A DNA stretch of 64,000 bases. It comes from Halobacteriovorax sp. GB3. Its GTDB lineage: Bacteria; Bdellovibrionota; Bacteriovoracia; Bacteriovoracales; Bacteriovoracaceae. The stretch is from NCBI RefSeq assembly GCF_028649655.1, contig NZ_JAQSLN010000003.1, positions 1,240,001 to 1,304,000 on the forward strand, given 5' to 3'. Below the pieces are notes generated by a model. The model was not told the origin of the DNA, made no database searches, and saw only the letters and a list, made by a program, of their open reading frames with translations. Positions 52,218-61,512 of the stretch are shown here, piece by piece. How positions within the stretch are numbered: position 1 is the stretch's first letter; the number at the start of each line of letters is the position of its first letter. Made by a program: the position numbers and the translations under genes.

Positions 52218-52488
52218 AAATAATTCCTTTTTAAATGTTCAAAAAGTGTGATGTTCAAAATAAATCCTGCGGATCATACCTGTTTGAAATCAAAAGCTCA
52301 ATTTGTGCTGCGACAGTGCTAACATACTGATACCTTATAAAAAATGTCGCTCGGCCCAAAAAATCTACACTTCGGCCAAAATAGTCTTGCCAATCCCTCG
52401 ATTTTGATTTAAAAACTACAATCTGAATAAACTTTACAAACTGCATTAATTATAAAGTTGAACAAATCTATAACGGTAGGAGTTGATT

Positions 52489-52749
52489 GTGGCAAACCAC
52501 AAGTCTGCGGTAAAAAGAACTAGACAAAATAAAATTAGAAACGAAAGAAACACAGTAAAAAGATCTGCAACAAGAACTGCGATTAAGAAAGTTCGTGAAG
52601 CAATCGAAGCTGGTGACAAAGCTAAAGCTAATGAGCTTCTAGTAAATGCTCAAAAACTTATTGCGAAGCTTGCGAAAGCAAACATCGTTAAAAAGAACAA
52701 TGCTTCTAGAAAGACTTCTCGTCTAGCTAGCCAAGTAAGCAAGCTTTAA
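52489..52749 (+). CDS. rpsT: Ribosomal protein S20
   Basis: 86 residues, small-subunit protein binding 16S rRNA. Starts at GTG 52489 with AGGAG six bases upstream, giving ANHKSAVKR, the usual S20 beginning; an in-frame TTG six bases earlier is less likely. Three-helix, Lys/Arg/Ala-rich sequence of typical length ending KTSRLASQVSKL. Monocistronic, with its own terminator. The 270 bases before it, back to hbd, hold the two divergent promoter regions and no convincing gene. Confidence 0.95.
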   Translation: MANHKSAVKRTRQNKIRNERNTVKRSATRTAIKKVREAIEAGDKAKANELLVNAQKLIAKLAKANIVKKNNASRKTSRLASQVSKL

Positions 52750-52776
52750 TTCTTAAAGAATACAAAAAATAATAAA

Positions 52777-52806
52777 GGTGCTCATTCTCATGAGTGCCTT
52801 TTTTTG
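52777..52806 (+). terminator. Intrinsic terminator of rpsT
   Basis: GGTGCTCAT, loop TCTC, ATGAGTGCC (two G-T pairs), then a run of T. Confidence 0.85.
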
Positions 52807-52857
52807 TTTCTAGACTTCAATTCTTTTAGAGTTTCTCTTTTTACTTTCTTTTTAAAT

Positions 52858-53802
52858 TTATCTTGGTGACCTAAAGTACTTCATCTTTAGTTCGTTCAAT
52901 AGCGCTTGATTTTTCGACTTCGCTAGAACTTCTAATTCAGAAAACATTCTTAGTGCCCGAACGAGATCATCATGATTCCAAACTCGTGATAATTTTTGAA
53001 TTTCTTGATCATACTTACTCAATCGTGCTTTCTTGCTCGCATAACTTGGATCAAGAACTTTAAAAAGGTGGGATTGCATGAAGGTAAATATCCCTCGAAG
53101 AGATTCATAGTCTTCTCCAAGGCCTAGTAGTTTTTCAAAAAAACGTTTGAACTTCTTGGAACAAAAAGTATCCGCGAGTTCGAATTGATCAATTTTCGAT
53201 ATTTCAATTAACTCACGCGCTTGTTCTAGGGATAAACTCCCCTCTTCGCCAGCGTGAAGTTTAAGAAGGTTTACAGCATTGAAAAAGTGAAGTCCATCAT
53301 TCTCGATGGCATTTAAGATGTAATTCTTAATTTGGGGGGCCAATTTTACATTTAGAGAATCGCAAAAAAAGTCGAGATACTTTGCCGACTCCCAAAATTT
53401 AGGCGGATCAATCTTTGTAAATGTGCCCTTCGTTGCCTTCTCCAATTGATCGAAAACTTTTGATGTCTTATTGAAAGAGAAAATTAGAACTCTTCCCTCA
53501 ACACTAACTGGGTTTTCTTTTAGAAAATTAATCACTTGGCTTGAAAGCGACTGAGACTCTAGCACGAGATAAGAATCATGACTCGAGAAGAAGTCAACAG
53601 TATTGAATGTATTCTCTATCCAAGCGCTCGTTAACTCACTGGCATGAAGAATATGAAGACTTCCCTGCTGAATCGTTCTTGGTATAGCATCAAGGATGAG
53701 ACGCTCACAGAAGATATCTGGAAAACTAAGGCCAAAAATACCTGAGCGAGAGTAGTCATGTTGATTTTTTTTATATTCCCAAGCAAAGCATTTAAAAGGC
53801 AT
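52858..53802 (-). CDS. holA: DNA polymerase III delta subunit (HolA)
   Basis: Clamp-loader wrench that opens the sliding clamp. 314 residues, divergent in sequence; recognised by its C-terminal helical domain (about 195-310, including KFKRFFEKLLGLGED), the RecA-like N-terminal half with SLHILHASEL and SYLVLESQSLSSQ, and above all its position right after lptE, the same order as in E. coli and many other Gram-negatives. AGAGG precedes the ATG, which overlaps the lptE stop by 11 bases. Confidence 0.8.
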   Translation of the reverse strand: MPFKCFAWEYKKNQHDYSRSGIFGLSFPDIFCERLILDAIPRTIQQGSLHILHASELTSAWIENTFNTVDFFSSHDSYLVLESQSLSSQVINFLKENPVSVEGRVLIFSFNKTSKVFDQLEKATKGTFTKIDPPKFWESAKYLDFFCDSLNVKLAPQIKNYILNAIENDGLHFFNAVNLLKLHAGEEGSLSLEQARELIEISKIDQFELADTFCSKKFKRFFEKLLGLGEDYESLRGIFTFMQSHLFKVLDPSYASKKARLSKYDQEIQKLSRVWNHDDLVRALRMFSELEVLAKSKNQALLNELKMKYFRSPR

Positions 53803-54466
53803 TTAAAACAACCTCTCTAAAAGTATTAGCAGAAGACTTAGCAAGATCTTCTATACTCTCGTTGAAGACTCTTTGGTTTCGCGTAAAGTTAACAACTCCA
53901 CCTTCATCGACCGACTCAGAGGATTCGATAATCTTTGAAACACTCGCTGTAATAGGAAATACTTCATTAAATACAATCTTCGAATTTTGGGAAATATATT
54001 TTCCAAGATCACCTGATACGAGTTCCATTTCTTCTTTAGTAGGTCTTCTAATGATAATAATTCTAAGCGAGAGTGTATAAAGAACTGAACTTGGAAGATA
54101 AAATGACTGACGAGCACCAATAGATTTTGCGAGGGCTCCATCAATAAAGACATTGGATTGCCTTTTAATTGTACTCTTAGCAAAGTTCGATGAATCCAAT
54201 ATCCCAAGCATAATCGCATCAGCTTTAGAGTGGGCCCCCGATGTAATTCGAATCTCAGGAAAGGCCGAGATTGATTTCATATATTCATAGGTAAACACTC
54301 CCGAAATATTGGGAATTGTCGTCCTATTGATAAACATTGGGACACTAATGTGTTTAATTCCATAGTTTTTGAAAGGGTTTGACCTCTTTTTGAAGTGATA
54401 TCCACTACATGAAGACAAAAGAGTAACGAGGAATAAACAATAAAAGATATTGAAAGACTTTTTCAT
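53792..54466 (-). CDS. lptE: LPS-assembly lipoprotein LptE
   Basis: Plug of the LptD outer-membrane channel that inserts LPS. 224 residues, with lipobox LLSSC-SGYHF and the family's early strand pattern (IKHISVPMFINRTTIPNISGVFTYEYM, seen as ISVPMF, NRTT, VFTYEYM). A C-terminal NTFREVVLNAF helix follows. It is followed directly by holA, as in most Gram-negatives. No strong Shine-Dalgarno at the start. It is divergent from dciA, with an 85-base gap carrying both promoters. Confidence 0.88.
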   Translation of the reverse strand: MKKSFNIFYCLFLVTLLSSCSGYHFKKRSNPFKNYGIKHISVPMFINRTTIPNISGVFTYEYMKSISAFPEIRITSGAHSKADAIMLGILDSSNFAKSTIKRQSNVFIDGALAKSIGARQSFYLPSSVLYTLSLRIIIIRRPTKEEMELVSGDLGKYISQNSKIVFNEVFPITASVSKIIESSESVDEGGVVNFTRNQRVFNESIEDLAKSSANTFREVVLNAF

Positions 54467-54551
54467 AACGTTGCTACTATATCTTAAGCCATTTGGGGTT
54501 GTCGAAACTTTTTGTCAGAGCTATGATGCTTTGAATTACTCAGGTGAACAA

Positions 54552-55082
54552 ATGAAATTTAAATCACTCAAAGATCTGTTAAAAGATAATGCCTTTCAAA
54601 ATATCAAATCTTCTTCATACGAAAGCAACAGTCGCTACGGTGATGATACATTTGATTTTTTGACTCTTATTAAGAACTGGCATGAAATCATTGGTGAAAA
54701 ATTCGCAAAACTGACGATTCCTCTAAAAATCCAATACGGTACACTAACAATACTTTGTAATCACTCTGCTTTTGCACAACATCTTGGCTTTCTAGAAGAG
54801 CAAATTAAGCTTAAAATTGAAGCGAGATACCCGGCGCTGAAAGGCAAAATTAAAAGAATCAATTTTCAAAATAATCCGCGTCACTTTATGCAACAAGTTG
54901 AGTCTTATAGAAAAGAAGAGATCGTCAAAGAAGAGCCACCTGAAAAGCAGATTCACAAATACTCTCCACGCTACAAAGAACTTGAAAAGAAGGCCATAGA
55001 GCTATTTAAAGATTTAGAAGAAGATGAAACGAAAACAAGCTTGATTTCAATCTACATCCAATCTCACTATTTCGAAGATTGA
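54552..55082 (+). CDS. dciA: DciA-like protein (DUF721), helicase loader
   Basis: 176 residues. N-terminal SLKDLLKDNAFQNI and the LIKNWHEIIGEKFAKLTIPLKIQYGTLTILCNHSAFAQHLGFLEEQI region (seen as NWHEIIG, TLTILCNHSAFAQHL) are characteristic of DUF721/DciA, which loads DnaB helicase in bacteria lacking DnaC. The C-terminal tail is charged and probably disordered. The ATG at 54552 follows AGGTG. The frame is open upstream to 54450, but that part overlaps lptE. Its last 36 bases overlap the convergent methyltransferase gene. Confidence 0.8.
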   Translation: MKFKSLKDLLKDNAFQNIKSSSYESNSRYGDDTFDFLTLIKNWHEIIGEKFAKLTIPLKIQYGTLTILCNHSAFAQHLGFLEEQIKLKIEARYPALKGKIKRINFQNNPRHFMQQVESYRKEEIVKEEPPEKQIHKYSPRYKELEKKAIELFKDLEEDETKTSLISIYIQSHYFED

Positions 55083-55631
55083 GTATCGGCCAAATTCCTT
55101 TTTCACTATGGCCTTATAATCCTTGAGTGTTGGCCTTTCTCTTAAGACTAAAAACATTTTCCCATTTTCACGAAGTCGATCGTAAAATAAATGAATAAAT
55201 TCACTTAAACTGCCTTCTTCAAACTGACGGCAAATATTTTTGTTTTTATTTTTTCCAGGTCTAACTTGGGAGGGATCAAAGTATGGAGGATTCGCCAGAA
55301 TAAAATCAAAATCATTTTTGAGACCAACAGCAAAATCTCGATAGTGTTTGATATGATAACGAACAAAAGGTTCACTGTGAGTGAGTGAGATATTTTCTTC
55401 AAGATGCTCTTGATATTCATTTTGAATTTCAACAAGATCAATCTGGAGAGGTTTATTAAACTTCGTTAAGACCTCAAGTCCGATCACACCGCAACCACTA
55501 AAGACATCTAAAACACTGGCTCCTTCAAAAAGAAAGTCACTTGCGATTAAATAATCAGCAAGAGCGATTGAATCCTCGCTAAAGTGATAGAAATCAGGCT
55601 GGGAGTAATTTAATATGCTCTTTAACTTCAT
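55047..55631 (-). CDS. N6-adenine methyltransferase, TrmN6/YfiC-like
   Basis: 194 residues, SAM-dependent. SAM loop DVFSGCGVIGLEVL (about 42-55), then ILANPPYF, the NPPY motif of amino-methylating enzymes, with FLVLRERP later. Length and plan (YSQPDFYHFSEDSIALADYLI at the N-terminus, a pattern close to QPxxGYRFSxDSxLLA) fit the tRNA1(Val) A37 N6-methylase group. An rRNA or protein target is also possible. Its start overlaps the tsaC stop by 38 bases, so translation is likely coupled. Confidence 0.75.
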   Translation of the reverse strand: MKLKSILNYSQPDFYHFSEDSIALADYLIASDFLFEGASVLDVFSGCGVIGLEVLTKFNKPLQIDLVEIQNEYQEHLEENISLTHSEPFVRYHIKHYRDFAVGLKNDFDFILANPPYFDPSQVRPGKNKNKNICRQFEEGSLSEFIHLFYDRLRENGKMFLVLRERPTLKDYKAIVKKEFGRYSIFEIVRLDVD

Positions 55632-56181
55632 TAACTCGAAAACCTTCTCTTAAAAATTGAAACTCTCCATTTTCTTTCATAAGAAGAATACTTGAAGAAT
55701 GACCTGAAGGCTTGAGAGAATTCAAGTTTAAGAATTTACAATCCGGTGCATATTGTTGATGGAATTTTTTTGCTTCATTTTCATCAATACAAGGAGCCTG
55801 TCCCGTTAGATTGAGACTCGTTGTTGAAATGGGACTTCCAACTTTTTGAATGATTTCTCTAAGAATCTCATCTTTTAAAACTCTAAGGCAAACAAAGCTA
55901 CTTCCACAGCTGACATGTTTAGGAATTTCTGTTTTGGCCAATGTTAGAGGTACACCTAATGTAGCCTCTAAGCTAAAGAATGTTTCTAACCACTCTTTTC
56001 CAAATACTTTATCGATCTCAAAATATTCAAGTAAGTGTTCAACGGAATAAAATAAAATTGATAATGGCTTTGAAGTGTCTGTCCCTTTAATTTTAGCAAT
56101 TTCAAGGTAAGTTTTATTATCAAAAATATCGCCGCCAATGCCCCACACAGTATCTGTAGGATAAATATAAATATCACTCAT
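55594..56181 (-). CDS. tsaC: Threonylcarbamoyl-AMP synthase (TsaC/YrdC/Sua5 type)
   Basis: Makes L-threonylcarbamoyl-AMP for the t6A37 modification of tRNAs reading ANN codons. 195 residues. Motifs YPTDTVWGIGGD at the N-terminus, KIKGTDTSKPLSIL (nucleotide/bicarbonate site, with the usual K-R replaced by K-G-T), FVCLRVL and PISTTSLNLTGQAP. The ATG at 56181 overlaps the stop of the preceding frame (ATGA). No Sua5 C-terminal domain. The frame's last 38 bases overlap the methyltransferase gene. Confidence 0.9.
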   Translation of the reverse strand: MSDIYIYPTDTVWGIGGDIFDNKTYLEIAKIKGTDTSKPLSILFYSVEHLLEYFEIDKVFGKEWLETFFSLEATLGVPLTLAKTEIPKHVSCGSSFVCLRVLKDEILREIIQKVGSPISTTSLNLTGQAPCIDENEAKKFHQQYAPDCKFLNLNSLKPSGHSSSILLMKENGEFQFLREGFRVNEVKEHIKLLPA

Positions 56182-57161
56182 AGTACTAACCACCATAGAT
56201 AACTTTCATTAAAATCACCAAGCTTTAAAAGACTATACAGTGCATAGGAGCTACCTTGTCCAGAGAGAAGTTGTTGTAGATAAAAGTTTCTATTAATTGA
56301 AAACAAAGCATCTTTAATCTCCAAGTTACTTTGTTTAAAAGAACTTCGAACGACTTCTTGTTGAAAAAGAGAATTCGCCACAAAACGATTAAATATATCC
56401 TTTGAGTTCTCCATTTCCTTAATTTTTTTAACGAGAATTTCTCGTTTGATTTCATGTCTTGGCCAATCAAACTCAAAGACCATATATTGATCGATATCCA
56501 TACGATCGATTTTCTCAAGAGTCGTCACTGAATTGAAATAATCAGTTAATTCTTTCTTAGTTCCATTTCGATATAAGGCCTCAACCCAAGTTGGATAAAA
56601 CAACTTATTATTCTCGATATTTTTGAGTATTTCTCTGATATCAGAAATAGTTGGAAGACTTTCCTCGTATGAAATACCATCAAATTGATTGAAGTAAAAT
56701 TTAAAAGCCGTTTTCCAAAAATCATTTTCTAAATTATTAAAATAAAGATTAAGAAGCTCCTTAAAGAATTTATCATCAAGTTTTTGTGAACTTTCCTCTA
56801 AAAAAAGAACCCTTCTTGGATCAGTATGTAGCAATTCTGCAATAGCCGTTTTAAACCAACTCTGATTATTAGCTCTTAGTGCAATTAAAGGCATAAAAAG
56901 TCTTTCAATAAAAAGAGAATGAGATTCTTTTATATAATTTTTAAATTTCTTATTTTCAAAATAGAGCTGATGTTTTTTAAGGTCCGCAATATTCAAATTA
57001 AAATACTTTTCAATTACATTAAGCTCAAGTAACTGGTCATAATTCTTTTGGCCCATAACTTCATTGGCCATATTAAATTTTTCAGGAGCTAAGTTGTATT
57101 GTTTTAATAGAGATTGTTTTTGATTAGCATTAAATGTCGGATTATCGAGTAGCTGATTCAT
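56178..57161 (-). pseudogene. Downstream part of a frame-broken gene (C-terminal domain, unknown function)
   Basis: The ATG at 57161 would give 327 residues but has no good ribosome site. The same frame is open without a stop for a further 83 codons upstream to about 57410, where it meets the A10 tract that ends the gene at 57392-58381. One extra A joins them into a single protein of about 760 residues, with this part behind the membrane helix and so probably periplasmic. The sequence is helical, Asn/Phe/Leu rich, perhaps a repeat superhelix, with two Cys (TECSDF, LKCSSI) in the part before 57161. It may be a true split gene, a slippage product or a sequencing error. Function unknown. Confidence 0.6.
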
Positions 57162-57391
57162 AATCTTTAAATCAACAGGAAATATACTAGAGCACTTTAA
57201 CTCTAAGCTTCTCCAAGCATGATCGATATTTTGTTTTTTTAATAAAATATAAAATAACTTCGTTTCGAATTTTTCAAAATCACTACACTCAGTTGGGCTT
57301 CTCTTTAGCGTCGAGACGACGAGTCGTGGACCGAGAATTGAAACTTCAGGCGATATACTTCCGTGAGAAAATTCAACACGATCCTTAGCAA

Positions 57392-58381
57392 TTAAACTTT
57401 TTTTTTTATATCAAGACTTAAAATTTCCTGGGCAGAAACGGAACTTATAAATGGTAGATCTTTTCTAAGAACTTTTGTCCAATAATAATAAACCCCATAG
57501 AATGCCGCAAAAACAAGACTTAGCAGTAAAACGATTAAGATAAAATCATTTCTATAAGACTTCTTTGGTCCAGCCTCTTTTGTCGCCTTAGAGCTTTTCT
57601 TTTTCTTTTTTGATGGTTCTTTTTTTAAGACTTGTAACTCTTCCAAACTTTTTTGAGCAGCTTCTGTTTTAGGCTGACTCAACTTAATTGGATTTTCTTT
57701 TGGCAAACTTCTTTTTGGACTGACACTTTCTCTTGGAAGTTCCTCTTGAACTTCCTCAACGGGAATATCAACTTCGAAAGTTGGAACTTCATTATCTACA
57801 TCTGTTGAACTAACTTCAAGATCGGGATAGGCAAGATCGTCATCATCCGGAATTAAAGCGTTCTCATCGCTCAAATCAATTTCAGAAGGTTCAACTTTAG
57901 TCTCTTTCTTCTTTGGATTACCTGGAGATTTAAGCATTTCAGGATCAAAGCTCATCGATACCTTGGTTATATCATCGACCTCTTCAGACTCATCAAATGT
58001 GAGATTATCCATATCGGGATAAGCGAGATCATCATCTGAAGGAATGAGCTCACCTTCATCAGTAGTATAGCTTTTACTTTTTTCTTTTACTTCTTGAGGG
58101 AGACCCGATGGCTTAAAAGAAGCTGTCGTCTCTCTTTTTAGAGAGTGGGCCGTTAGAACATTTTCCGCTTCAGAGATCGGATTAAAAGTTTGAGGGATAT
58201 CACCAAAGACATACTTGTCTAGAAGATCTTTTTCTCGAATTTTAAACCAATAACCGTTACCGGAGACTACTTCATCCTCTCCTACAAGCGAACCTTTATT
58301 GATAAACTCAATGAGTTTCGCCTTAGAAATTGGTCCCAAGATCTTGTTTGATCTCGTTCTGATTAGCCAATTCTTTTCCAT
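57392..58381 (-). CDS. GYF_2-domain membrane protein (upstream part of a frame-broken gene)
   Basis: 329 residues from the ATG at 58381 (AAAGGA upstream). A GYF_2-like N-terminal domain (about 1-55: WLIRTRSNKILGPISKAKL, GYWFKIREKD), a long acidic, Ser/Pro-rich linker in which the motif PSDDDLAYPDM / IPDDDDLAYPDL occurs twice, a Lys-rich stretch, and one membrane helix (about 286-310: FILIVLLLSLVFAAFYGVYYY). It stops 22 residues beyond the helix, immediately after an A10 tract. As it stands it would be a tail-anchored protein. It follows mlaD by ten bases and probably belongs to the mla operon. Confidence 0.75.
   Translation of the reverse strand: MEKNWLIRTRSNKILGPISKAKLIEFINKGSLVGEDEVVSGNGYWFKIREKDLLDKYVFGDIPQTFNPISEAENVLTAHSLKRETTASFKPSGLPQEVKEKSKSYTTDEGELIPSDDDLAYPDMDNLTFDESEEVDDITKVSMSFDPEMLKSPGNPKKKETKVEPSEIDLSDENALIPDDDDLAYPDLEVSSTDVDNEVPTFEVDIPVEEVQEELPRESVSPKRSLPKENPIKLSQPKTEAAQKSLEELQVLKKEPSKKKKKSSKATKEAGPKKSYRNDFILIVLLLSLVFAAFYGVYYYWTKVLRKDLPFISSVSAQEILSLDIKKKV
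57398..57407 (-). other. A10 homopolymer at a frame break
   Basis: Ten A on the coding (minus) strand. The upstream frame reads three Lys, Val, stop; the downstream frame opens at a TGA 13 bases earlier and reads three Lys, Ser, Leu and onward. Adding one A, or removing two, fuses both frames. Confidence 0.85.
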
Positions 58382-58391
58382 AGAATCCTTT

Positions 58392-59762
58392 CTATAGGAA
58401 GAACCCCAACAATCCTTTGAGGTCCTCGTCATTAAACCTGAGTCCTGCTGCAAATGTAGCACTTCTATTGTCGTCTAAGATGTCCTCACCCGCAACTCTT
58501 CCGTAAAGAACGTTCCAAATTTGGATTTCAGTAGACAATCTTAAGTTAAATCCAATGTCATCTCTGTAGTCGAAAAGTTCAGCCGAAACTTTTGATCCAA
58601 GAGAGTAAAGATGATAATCCACACCAAGACCTGCCGTTGACTCGATGAAACCACCACGAAGAGTCCAGTCATGGATCTGACGACCAAGCTGAACATCAAA
58701 GCGAAGCTTGTCTTTTACACGCTCACGCTCAATTTCATTTGTTTCTGTACCATTAATAATTCGAGTTGTTTGAGTCTCAGACTCAGGCCCAAACTCAGAA
58801 GTAGAAACACCAATGAGGTAAAATCTCTCTGGTGATGGATAAATTTTAAGGTGAGCATAAGAGTCAGCACCAAAGTCAGTATTAGCCCCCGTAAAGACAG
58901 AAACCTCAGTTCTAATAGCATCAACTCTATTAACCATCTTTTTAACGCCAGCAAGAGTTTCTTTAACTTCGTCTGCGATCTCTTCTTCAACTAAAATCTT
59001 TCCAAGAGTTCCGCGTCCGCCTTTGATATCGGCAACCATCTCTTTAAGATCAGATGTTAATCTTTCAGCATTGGCCAAAATCTTTTTCACATCGGCCATA
59101 GCACTTTCTGGTTCATTATTATCTGTTTGAAAAGCAATTTGCTCTGAGAAGTCTTCAAGATTAGCAATCATTGTATTGATCTTCTCTTCATTCCCATTCA
59201 TGATTCTTTTAAGTGATGCTGTAACTTCTTTTGTATTGGCTGCAAGGGCCTTCACATCTTCAAGAATCACTTTAATTGGAGGTTTCTCACCAGCAGGAGC
59301 AACTGAGTCCTTCAAGCTTGAAACGATAATCTTAACATCTTTCATAATTTCATTAGCTTCACGAACGAGGGCATCAACCCCTCCTCCTTCATCGGCCTTA
59401 ATGAAACTATCTTCAGTAAGCATCTGATTTGATTCCCCGATAAAGAGCTCAAGATATTTATCTCCAAGAAAACCAACAGACTTAATTCTTAGGCGAGAAT
59501 CTTTTACGATACGAACGTCTTTTAAAACTTCAAAAGCGATGTGGGCATTATTTCCCTTAAGTTCAATTGACTTGATTCTCCCAGCATTAATCCCAGCAAC
59601 TTTAATTGGAGTTTTTGGAAAAATACCAGAAGCATCGCGAACAATTGTCTTATAAGTGACATAATCACCAAATCCAGATTGATTTGAAGTAACTTTTAGC
59701 GACAGAACAATTACTGCGGCCATGGTTACAAGGGCCATCAACCCAACTTTAAATTCATTCAT
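58392..59762 (-). CDS. mlaD: MCE-domain protein MlaD with a long C-terminal extension
   Basis: Substrate-binding ring protein of a phospholipid ABC transporter. 456 residues: one N-terminal membrane anchor (about 6-25), an MCE domain (about 35-115: VRDASGIFPKTPIKVAGINAGRI, here FPKTPIKVAGI, GFLGDKYLEL), a coiled-coil region (about 120-300) and a beta-rich C-terminal domain of about 150 residues with alternating aromatic strands, ending in LLGFFL, as seen in outer-membrane barrels. E. coli MlaD is only 183 residues. AAGGA precedes the ATG. Follows mlaF. Confidence 0.88.
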   Translation of the reverse strand: MNEFKVGLMALVTMAAVIVLSLKVTSNQSGFGDYVTYKTIVRDASGIFPKTPIKVAGINAGRIKSIELKGNNAHIAFEVLKDVRIVKDSRLRIKSVGFLGDKYLELFIGESNQMLTEDSFIKADEGGGVDALVREANEIMKDVKIIVSSLKDSVAPAGEKPPIKVILEDVKALAANTKEVTASLKRIMNGNEEKINTMIANLEDFSEQIAFQTDNNEPESAMADVKKILANAERLTSDLKEMVADIKGGRGTLGKILVEEEIADEVKETLAGVKKMVNRVDAIRTEVSVFTGANTDFGADSYAHLKIYPSPERFYLIGVSTSEFGPESETQTTRIINGTETNEIERERVKDKLRFDVQLGRQIHDWTLRGGFIESTAGLGVDYHLYSLGSKVSAELFDYRDDIGFNLRLSTEIQIWNVLYGRVAGEDILDDNRSATFAAGLRFNDEDLKGLLGFFL

Positions 59763-59812
59763 CTTCGTTTCCTTGCCTAATGCAACAGTCTTACCCGAGT
59801 CAAACTATCAAC

Positions 59813-60565
59813 TTATAAGTTAATAAACTCTTTCACAAGAGGGTGCTCAGAGTTCTTGAAATCTTTTGCCGGTAAGTACTCAACAATATTACCACGGTCT
59901 AAAAAAGCGATGAAGTCGGAAATTTCGAGGGTCGCCTTAATATCGTGGGAAATAATAATTGATGTAAGTTGTATATCTTTGTGGTTTTCAGATGTCTCAG
60001 TAATGAGATCGTTAACCATTTTTGTTGTAATAGGGTCAAGACCCGTTGTTGGCTCATCATAGAGCATAATTTGTGGACTAAGAGCGAGAGCTCTAGCTAG
60101 TCCTACTCTTTTTCTCATTCCACCAGAGAGCTCAGATGGAAGTTTATCGTGTGAAACTTCTTGAAGTCCAACAGACTCGAGAAGTTCTTTAACACGCTGA
60201 TCAATTTGAGAAGCCGTCATCTTGGTAAATTCTTTTAAAGGAAAGGCAACGTTACCTGAAGCAGTGAACGAATCAAAGAGAGCTGCATATTGAAAGAGCA
60301 TTCCAAAATTCTTTCTAAACTCTCTTAGCTCCATCGATGTTAACTCAGACAAGTTATTTCCAAGGACACTGACAGAACCCTCTGTAGGATTTAGAAGTCC
60401 AAGAATATGTTTCATCATTGTCGACTTCCCAGCTCCAGAGAAGCCTAGAATTGTCGTTATTTTTCCTCTAGCAATATCAAAGTTCAAATTATTGAGAATT
60501 GTATGCTGCCCAAACGTCTTAGTGACGTTCTTAAAAGAAACAGCAGGGTTATCAAATTGCAACAT
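59813..60565 (-). CDS. mlaF: MlaF, ATPase of the Mla-type lipid transporter
   Basis: 250 residues. Walker A GFSGAGKST, Q-loop LFQYAALFDS, signature LSGGMRKRVGLARALAL, Walker B IMLYDEPTTGLDPI and the switch His in IIISHDI. Signature and GLDP wording are those of the MlaF/Ttg2A group. Powers the MlaE permease from the cytoplasmic side. AGAGGA precedes the ATG, ten bases after mlaE. Confidence 0.93.
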   Translation of the reverse strand: MLQFDNPAVSFKNVTKTFGQHTILNNLNFDIARGKITTILGFSGAGKSTMMKHILGLLNPTEGSVSVLGNNLSELTSMELREFRKNFGMLFQYAALFDSFTASGNVAFPLKEFTKMTASQIDQRVKELLESVGLQEVSHDKLPSELSGGMRKRVGLARALALSPQIMLYDEPTTGLDPITTKMVNDLITETSENHKDIQLTSIIISHDIKATLEISDFIAFLDRGNIVEYLPAKDFKNSEHPLVKEFINL

Positions 60566-60574
60566 AAATCCTCT

Positions 60575-61375
60575 TTATAAAATATGAACCAAAAAGCTTG
60601 TTAAGAAGTAATCGAGAACAAGAACAGAAATCATTCCCCAAACAACGGCGAGGTTCGTTCCCTTCCCTACTCCTGCTGCACCTTTTCTAACTTCAAAACC
60701 AAAGTAAGTTCCAATAACAGCAATAACAAAACCAAAAACAAAGGCCTTTAAAATCCCTTGTACAATATCGGCCACAAACATAAACTCACCAAGTTTTGAT
60801 AAGTAAATCGTCTCATCAATCATCAGGGCCTTTGTCCCAACAATGATCGATCCAATATTTCCGATAAATTGAAATAAAACAGTAAGCATTGGAAGCGCTA
60901 AAGTAGCAGCAAGAATTCTTGGAACTCCAAGGTACTGAAGAGAAGAGATTCCCATGACTTCAAGTGCATCAATTTGCTCAGTAACTTTCATTGTTCCAAT
61001 TTCAGCGGCCATGGCGGCACCAGCTCGACCAGCAACAATCAGGCCAGTAAGAACAGGAGCTAACTCTCTTGCCAAAGTGATCGCAACAACTGGACCAACT
61101 AAGGAGTCGACAGAGATGAGCTTAAAACCAAAGTAAGTTTGGTAGGCCATAACCATCCCAGTAAATGATCCCGAAAGAAGGACAATAAACAGTGAGCGGT
61201 TCCCAATGAAGTACATTTGATCAAAGAAAAGTTTCCAACGAAATGGAGGCTTGAAACACCAGTAGAAGAACCTTGAAATAAAGCTCATGATACGGCCTAA
61301 TCCTGCTACATTTTTTATAACAGTTTTGCCTAAGAGTTCTGTAAATTTAACGAACGCTGTATTGATGTGGGTCAC
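60575..61375 (-). CDS. mlaE: MlaE, permease of the Mla-type lipid transporter
   Basis: 266 residues, about five to six membrane helices. Family motifs: LSGSFTGMVMAYQTY, ARELAPVLTGLIVAGRAGAAMAAEIGTMKVTEQIDALEVMG (seen as RELAPVLTGL, GRAGAAMAAEIGTM, EQIDALEVMG) and VPRILA. Starts at GTG with weak ribosome site. First gene of mlaE-mlaF-mlaD; no mlaC or mlaB in the window. The transporter moves phospholipid between inner and outer membranes; direction is not shown by sequence. Confidence 0.93.
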   Translation of the reverse strand: MTHINTAFVKFTELLGKTVIKNVAGLGRIMSFISRFFYWCFKPPFRWKLFFDQMYFIGNRSLFIVLLSGSFTGMVMAYQTYFGFKLISVDSLVGPVVAITLARELAPVLTGLIVAGRAGAAMAAEIGTMKVTEQIDALEVMGISSLQYLGVPRILAATLALPMLTVLFQFIGNIGSIIVGTKALMIDETIYLSKLGEFMFVADIVQGILKAFVFGFVIAVIGTYFGFEVRKGAAGVGKGTNLAVVWGMISVLVLDYFLTSFLVHIL

Positions 61376-61512
61376 CTAATTTCCAATTTTAACTTATTGC
61401 GACTATTTTACTAAAGAAAACATAACTTGGCGAACAATTAACACTGGAAGTCATTCATATTTACTAGCGATTTTTCTCAAATCCGAAAGAGCCTTTATTT
61501 AAGCACATCTAG

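Noticed and set aside
52255-52446. 63-codon minus-strand frame between hbd and rpsT
   Set aside because: No ribosome site, no recognisable product, and it fills the promoter region of two divergent genes; likely chance.
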